From: Demequina sp. NBRC 110053
GTDB taxonomy: Bacteria > Actinomycetota > Actinomycetes > Actinomycetales > Demequinaceae
DNA length: 64,000 bases
Reading direction: 5' to 3'
NCBI RefSeq assembly: GCF_002090095.1
Contig: NZ_BBRJ01000002.1
Coordinates: 1,550,817-1,614,816, forward strand
This document shows positions 60,321 through 64,000 of this stretch, piece by piece; the first letter of the stretch is position 1, and each line of letters opens with the position of its first letter. The position numbers and the translations under genes are program-made. Below the pieces are notes generated by a model that was not told the origin of the DNA, did no database searches, and was given only the letters and a program-made list of their open reading frames with translations.

Positions 60321-60860
60321 ATGGCAGCAGGCGCGACCGTCCACACCTTCGAGATCACGCTCGCCGACGTGGACCGCGGCGTCTACGAGGAGGTGAGCCT
60401 GCGGGTCGCCCGCCATCCCTCCGAGACCGCCGCGTTCATGATGACCCGCGTGCTCGCGTTCTGCCTCGAGCACCAGGAGGGCATCGCCTTCAGCGAGGGC
60501 ATCGCGACCGCCGACGAGCCGGCCATCGTGGTGCGCGACCTGACCGGAGCGCTCGTGGCGTGGATCGAGGTGGGCGCGCCGGATGCGGAGCGGCTCCACC
60601 GGGGCAGCTGCGCCGCGGACCGCACGGCGGTCTACACCCACCGCGAGCCCGCGAAGCTGCTCGCGAGCTGGGAGGGCAAGCGCATCCATCGGCGCGAGGG
60701 GGTCGCGCTCCACTCCTTCGACCGCGCCTTCATCGACGCTGCGGCAGCGCTCGTCGAGCGCCGCAACGCGGCGACGGTCTCCGTGACCGAGCGCCACCTC
60801 TACCTCGAGCTCAACGGCACGAGCATCGACACCGCGATCTGCGATCACCCGCTGACCTGA
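60321..60860 (+). CDS. yaeQ: YaeQ family protein
   Basis: A 179-residue protein of the YaeQ family, a PD-(D/E)xK nuclease-like fold. Family segments: VHTFEITLADVDRGVYEEVS, RHPSETAAFMMTRVLAFCLE, WIEVGAPDAERLHRGSC and LNGTSIDTAICDHPLT at the end. The E. coli protein can compensate for loss of RfaH, but the biochemical role is unknown. Reading frame and length equal those of E. coli YaeQ (about 180). Followed by a long imperfect inverted repeat. Confidence 0.94.
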   Translation: MAAGATVHTFEITLADVDRGVYEEVSLRVARHPSETAAFMMTRVLAFCLEHQEGIAFSEGIATADEPAIVVRDLTGALVAWIEVGAPDAERLHRGSCAADRTAVYTHREPAKLLASWEGKRIHRREGVALHSFDRAFIDAAAALVERRNAATVSVTERHLYLELNGTSIDTAICDHPLT

Positions 60861-60904
60861 GTCCTCGCGCTGTCCCGACCCGCGCATGGGCCCCCCTGCG
60901 CCCC

Positions 60905-60955
60905 AGCAGGTGCTCAGTGCCCAAATCGGCACGAACTGGGCACTCAGGACCTGCT
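60905..60955. repeat. Long imperfect inverted repeat downstream of yaeQ
   Basis: Arms of 19 bases (60905-60923 and 60937-60955) pair with two mismatches around a 13-base loop; the outer part AGCAGGT/ACCTGCT and inner part AGTGCCCA/TGGGCACT are perfect. It lies 45 bases after the stop. It may be a terminator or a repetitive intergenic element. No second copy in this window. Confidence 0.65.
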
Positions 60956-61039
60956 CGGGCGCCGGGCGCGCGAGGAGAGCGCGAGGGCATCGCAGGCCGA
61001 GCCAGCGCCGCCGGCCGAGCCCGCACGCGCATCGGCCCC

Positions 61040-61077
61040 TTGCGCTCCCGCTATTCAGTGTTACTATCTACTGGTAG
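61040..61077 (+). promoter_or_regulatory. Promoter and candidate operator of the PadR operon
   Basis: TTGCGC (61040-61045) and TACTAT (61062-61067) are 16 bases apart. CTACTGGTAG, a perfect palindrome, follows at 61068-61077, where a repressor would block initiation. The AT-rich composition here differs from all surrounding DNA. A ribosome binding site (AGGAGG) precedes the GTG at 61108. Confidence 0.6.
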
Positions 61078-61107
61078 TCAACATCACTGAGTAGTAGGAG
61101 GCCCACC

Positions 61108-61443
61108 GTGGGCAAGCAGATGACCGAGATGCTCAAGGGGACCCTTGAGGGCATCGTCCTCGCGATCCTCGCGGCGAGCCCCGCCTACGGCTACGACATC
61201 ACGGCGCGGCTGCGCGAGCAGGGCTTCGCCGACATCGCCGAGGGCACCGTGTATGCGCTGCTGCTGCGCCTCGAGAAGAAGGAGCTCGTCGCAGTGGAGA
61301 AGGTGCCGTCGGAGAAGGGCCCGCCACGCAAGGTCTACAGCATCACCGCCGAGGGTCAGGGATACCTCGATGACTTCTGGAACACGTGGAGCTTCCTGAA
61401 GGACCGACTCGACCAGCTCCACACGAAAGGACAGGGATCATGA
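61108..61443 (+). CDS. PadR-family transcriptional regulator
   Basis: A 111-residue winged-helix repressor. The pattern LKGTLEGIVLAILAASPAYG, YDITARLREQGF, EGTVYALLLRLEKKELV and KVYSITAEGQGYLDDF is the PadR domain from end to end, with one C-terminal dimer helix. PadR proteins of this size often repress their own operon and the exporter it encodes. GTG start with AGGAGG. The stop overlaps the next ATG by four bases (61440-61443). Confidence 0.95.
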   Translation: MGKQMTEMLKGTLEGIVLAILAASPAYGYDITARLREQGFADIAEGTVYALLLRLEKKELVAVEKVPSEKGPPRKVYSITAEGQGYLDDFWNTWSFLKDRLDQLHTKGQGS

Positions 61444-61820
61444 GCAGGAATTGGATCGAGATCGTCACCGGCTCGCTCGAGGACAAGAAGAAGTACCGCG
61501 AGTACAAGGCGCGCAAGGCCGCACTTCCGGCTCCCTACGAGCAGACGGTGGAGGCCGTCGAGCGCTATCTCAACTACGCAGGGGGCATCTCGAAGGGTGA
61601 CGTGCTGGTCGAGATGTACGAGGACCTCATCGTGCTGTTCGAGCAGGCCGCGGCCGACGGAACGCCCGTGCGCGGCGTGGTGGGGGACGACGCCGTGGAG
61701 TTCGTCGAGGACTTCCTCCGCGGCTACGAGGACGGCCGCTGGGTCGCCAAGGAGCGTGCTCGACTCACGGACGCCGTGGATGCGGCGGCGAAGGAACAGG
61801 GGCACGGCCATGGTGACTGA
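61440..61820 (+). CDS. DUF1048 family protein
   Basis: A 126-residue soluble, mostly helical protein. WIEIVTGSLEDKKKYREYKA and YEQTVEAVERYLNYAGGISK match DUF1048, found in Firmicutes and actinobacteria next to PadR and ABC exporter genes. Function unknown; one to two copies per operon. Overlaps PadR by ATGA and the ATPase by 11 bases, so all four genes are coupled. Confidence 0.9.
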   Translation: MSRNWIEIVTGSLEDKKKYREYKARKAALPAPYEQTVEAVERYLNYAGGISKGDVLVEMYEDLIVLFEQAAADGTPVRGVVGDDAVEFVEDFLRGYEDGRWVAKERARLTDAVDAAAKEQGHGHGD

Positions 61821-62589
61821 CGCCGCCGTTCGGATCGAGGGGCTCGTCAAGTCCTACGGCGATCTCGAGGTGCTGCGCGGAGTCGACCTGGCGGTCTCGC
61901 GCGGCTCCATCACCGCGCTGCTCGGCGCGAATGGCGCGGGCAAGACCACGCTGGTGCGCATCCTGTCCACCTTGGGCAGCGCCGATGCGGGGGTCGCCTC
62001 GGTCGCGGGTGCGGACGTGGACAAGGAGCCGGGGAAGGTGCGGGAGGCTATCAGCCTCACCGGCCAGTTCGCAGCCGTGGACGAGATCCTCACGGGACGC
62101 GAGAACCTGGTGCTGGTGGCGAGGCTGCGACACGTGGACTCACCGCGAGCCGTGGCGGAGCAGCTTCTCGCGCGCTTCAGCCTCTCCGACGCCGCCGACC
62201 GTCGCGTGGGCACCTACTCGGGTGGCATGCGCCGCAGGCTCGACATCGCGATGAGCCTCATCGGCGAGCCGCCGGTCGTGTTCCTCGACGAGCCCACCAC
62301 CGGCCTGGACCCTCAGGCACGCCAGGAGGTCTGGGAGGCCGTGCGCACGCTCGCGGCGGGCGGCACCACGGTGCTGCTCACCACGCAGTACCTCGAGGAG
62401 GCCGAGCAGCTCGCCCACCAGATCGCGATCCTCCACGAGGGCCGCATCATCGTCGACGGAACCCTTGCGGAGGTCAAGGCCCTCATGCCGCCCGCGACCG
62501 TCGAGTACATCGAGAAGCAGCCGAGCCTCGAGGAGATCTTCCTCGCGGTCACCGGATCGAGCATGGCCACGCCTGAGGAGCTGTCATGA
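61810..62589 (+). CDS. ABC transporter ATP-binding protein, DrrA type
   Basis: A 259-residue ATPase. Walker A GANGAGKTTLV, Q-loop LTGQFAAVDEILTGRENL, signature YSGGMRRRLDIAMSL, Walker B VVFLDEPTTGLDP and the H-loop position (TTQYLEEAEQ, with Gln in place of the usual switch His) fit the daunorubicin-resistance (DrrA) group, including the characteristic QYL. C-terminal part is short. ATG at 61810; overlaps the permease by ATGA. Confidence 0.94.
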   Translation: MVTDAAVRIEGLVKSYGDLEVLRGVDLAVSRGSITALLGANGAGKTTLVRILSTLGSADAGVASVAGADVDKEPGKVREAISLTGQFAAVDEILTGRENLVLVARLRHVDSPRAVAEQLLARFSLSDAADRRVGTYSGGMRRRLDIAMSLIGEPPVVFLDEPTTGLDPQARQEVWEAVRTLAAGGTTVLLTTQYLEEAEQLAHQIAILHEGRIIVDGTLAEVKALMPPATVEYIEKQPSLEEIFLAVTGSSMATPEELS

Positions 62590-63347
62590 CCACCCACGCC
62601 CTTGCGGACACCACCACCCTGACGGGCCGCAGCCTGCGCCACATCCTGCGCAGCCCCGACACCATCATCACCACGGTGATGATGCCCATCGCGTTCCTGC
62701 TGCTGTTCGTCTACGTGCTGGGCGGCGCGATCGATGCGGGCACGGAGTCCTACGTGGGCTACCTGCTGCCCGGCATCCTCGTCATCACGATCGCGTCGAG
62801 CGTCTCGTACACCGCCTTCCGGCTGTTCACCGACCTGCAGGGCGGGATCTTCGAGCGCTTCCAGTCGCTGCCCATCACCCGCTCGGGGCCGCTGTGGGCG
62901 CACGTCCTCACGTCTCTTGTGGCGACGGCGGTCTCGCTCGTCGTGGTCGTGGGCGTGGCGCTCCTGATGGGCTTCCGGCCGCAGGCGGACGTGCTCGACT
63001 GGCTCGCGATCGCGGGAATCCTCGGACTGCTCACCCTCGCGCTCACGTGGCTCGCCATCATCCCCGGGCTCACAGCGAAGACGCCCGACGGCGCGGCGGC
63101 GTTCTCCTACCCGCTCATCCTGCTGCCATTCGTGAGCTCGGCCTTCGTGCCCACGGAGTCGATGCCCGGGCCAGTACGAGCGTTCGCCGAGAACCAGCCC
63201 GTGACGGCCATCGTCGACGCGCTGCGCGACCTCATGGCCGGCCAGGCTCCCGGGAACGACCTCTGGGTCGCCCTCGCATGGTGCGCAGGGATCCTCGTGG
63301 TCGGCTACCTGGTCGCCACGGCGCTGCACCGCCGCCGCGCGGCGTAG
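62586..63347 (+). CDS. ABC transporter permease, DrrB type
   Basis: A 253-residue permease of the ABC-2 family with six membrane helices (TVMMPIAFLLLFVYVLGGAI is the first). FERFQSLPITRSGPLWAHVL after helix 2 is the ABC-2 signature region and NQPVTAIVDALRDLMAGQ precedes the last helix. With the ATPase it forms an exporter for a hydrophobic drug or lipid. Translation is coupled to the ATPase gene. Confidence 0.94.
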   Translation: MTTHALADTTTLTGRSLRHILRSPDTIITTVMMPIAFLLLFVYVLGGAIDAGTESYVGYLLPGILVITIASSVSYTAFRLFTDLQGGIFERFQSLPITRSGPLWAHVLTSLVATAVSLVVVVGVALLMGFRPQADVLDWLAIAGILGLLTLALTWLAIIPGLTAKTPDGAAAFSYPLILLPFVSSAFVPTESMPGPVRAFAENQPVTAIVDALRDLMAGQAPGNDLWVALAWCAGILVVGYLVATALHRRRAA

Positions 63348-63411
63348 CGTCACGGGCGCGGCGTCTCCCGATCGTTCGCACGGGGGATGCCGCGCCCGGG
63401 ATGCGCGCGGG

Positions 63412-63417
63412 TATGCT
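63412..63417 (+). promoter_or_regulatory. -10 hexamer (TATGCT) of the BI-1 family gene
   Basis: TATGCT lies about 31 bases before the ATG at 63449, giving a short leader with GAGGAGG as ribosome binding site. No clear -35. Confidence 0.4.
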
Positions 63418-63448
63418 GAATCCGCCAACCCCGTCGAGGAGGACCTCC

Positions 63449-64000
63449 ATGGCCAGCCCCGTTTTCAGCTCGAACAGCGCCTTCAAGCCCGGTCAGACGT
63501 ACGACGTCAACGGCACGCCGGTGACCGAGGCTGACCTCGAGCAGCAGTACGCGATGCCGTCCGCCGGCCCGGTGGAGACCGGCCGCATGAGCTACGAGGG
63601 CGTCATCACCAAGGCCTCCGGCATGATCCTGCTGGCGTTCCTCACGGCGATCCCCGGCTACATGTTCTTCAACTTCGCCGGCCTGATGATCTCGGCGATC
63701 GCCGGCATGGTGCTGGGCCTCGTGCTCGCCTTCAAGAAGGTCACGACACCGGCCCTCGCGCTGGCCTACGCCGCGATCGAGGGGTACTTCCTGGGCTCGA
63801 TCTCGACCTACATCGAGACAGCCTTCGACGTCCCCGGCGCCGCGCTGCAGGCGCTGCTGGCCACGGCCTGCACGTTCGCCGTGTGCCTGTGGCTCTACAA
63901 GTCCGGCCGCGTGCGCTACACGCCCAAGATGCAGAAGTTCCTGATGATCGGCGGCATCTCCTACCTGCTGTTCTCGCTGGTCAACATCGGCCTGATGATC
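63449..64000 (+). CDS. Bax inhibitor-1/YccA family membrane protein, 3' end outside the window
   Basis: The first 184 codons of a membrane protein. The N-terminal 45 residues are hydrophilic (MASPVFSSNSAFKPGQTYDV), then SYEGVITKASGMILLAFLTA begins the series of helices, with FFNFAGLMISAIAGMVLGLV and LALAYAAIEGYFLGSISTYI next; AxxEGxxLG is the BI-1/YccA signature of the actinobacterial branch. Family members are proton-sensitive calcium leak channels in some bacteria. Start chosen for GAGGAGG before the ATG. The end is cut by the window edge. Confidence 0.92.
   Translation, partial: MASPVFSSNSAFKPGQTYDVNGTPVTEADLEQQYAMPSAGPVETGRMSYEGVITKASGMILLAFLTAIPGYMFFNFAGLMISAIAGMVLGLVLAFKKVTTPALALAYAAIEGYFLGSISTYIETAFDVPGAALQALLATACTFAVCLWLYKSGRVRYTPKMQKFLMIGGISYLLFSLVNIGLMI

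Overview
The window reads as chromosomal DNA of a high-GC Gram-positive actinobacterium, most likely in the order Micrococcales. The base composition is roughly 70% G+C by eye, GTG starts are frequent, and the housekeeping order is the actinobacterial one: metG-tatD-rpf-rsmA-ispE, tRNA-Gln-glmU-prs, rplY-pth, mfd-lipoprotein-mazG-eno-ftsB-DUF501-ppx, and pmt divergent from rsmI. I cannot name a genus from the sequence alone.

Layout. Positions 1-2673 look like the right end of an integrated mobile element: small unrecognised genes, a three-gene regulatory operon with two different helix-turn-helix proteins, short direct repeats, and a 3' half of a tRNA-Arg(CCU) gene that marks the attachment site. 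From 2674 on the sequence is chromosomal. 3026-7267 encodes a very large protein with a degenerate superfamily 1 helicase core, a degenerate nuclease-like domain and an acidic tail. 7282-11092 holds an FmdB zinc ribbon, 5-formyl-THF cyclo-ligase, a MoeA/gephyrin-like protein, an acetyltransferase and a membrane protein; the MoeA-like and membrane proteins may form a Glp/GlpR cell-division module. 11374-14939 is an operon of a GH92 alpha-mannosidase-type enzyme and a glycosyltransferase. 15102-20752 holds membrane proteins, tRNA-Ala, and a tightly coupled set for an envelope glycan (transglutaminase-like protein, GT4, polysaccharide pyruvyl transferase, flippase-like membrane protein).

20730-29629 contains amino-acid genes (ornithine cyclodeaminase, an Lrp-type regulator, dimethylargininase), an FKBP lipoprotein, an AI-2E exporter-family protein, protein O-mannosyltransferase, rsmI and a D,D-carboxypeptidase. 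29710-35139 is the metG-to-ispE housekeeping run. 35136-38286 holds an MFS exporter with a divergent GntR regulator, mscL and a TetR regulator. 38356-44259 is tRNA-Gln, glmU, prs, two membrane proteins, rplY and pth. 44405-47724 is a disaccharide phosphorylase with its beta-phosphoglucomutase. 47721-49328 is a DUF222/HNH endonuclease. 49599-58117 is the mfd-to-ppx run. The right end holds an unusual short tRNA-Leu(UAA), a DHA2-type exporter, YaeQ, a PadR-DUF1048-ABC exporter operon, and a truncated BI-1 family gene.

Genome-wide signals stand out more than any single gene. A 9-mer, GCCGATGCG, occurs about 40 times on the two strands by hand count against about two expected, and is concentrated between genes. 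At least eleven genes have a -10 hexamer ending exactly 6 or 7 bases before the start codon, the geometry of leaderless transcripts. Several convergent genes overlap at their stop codons.
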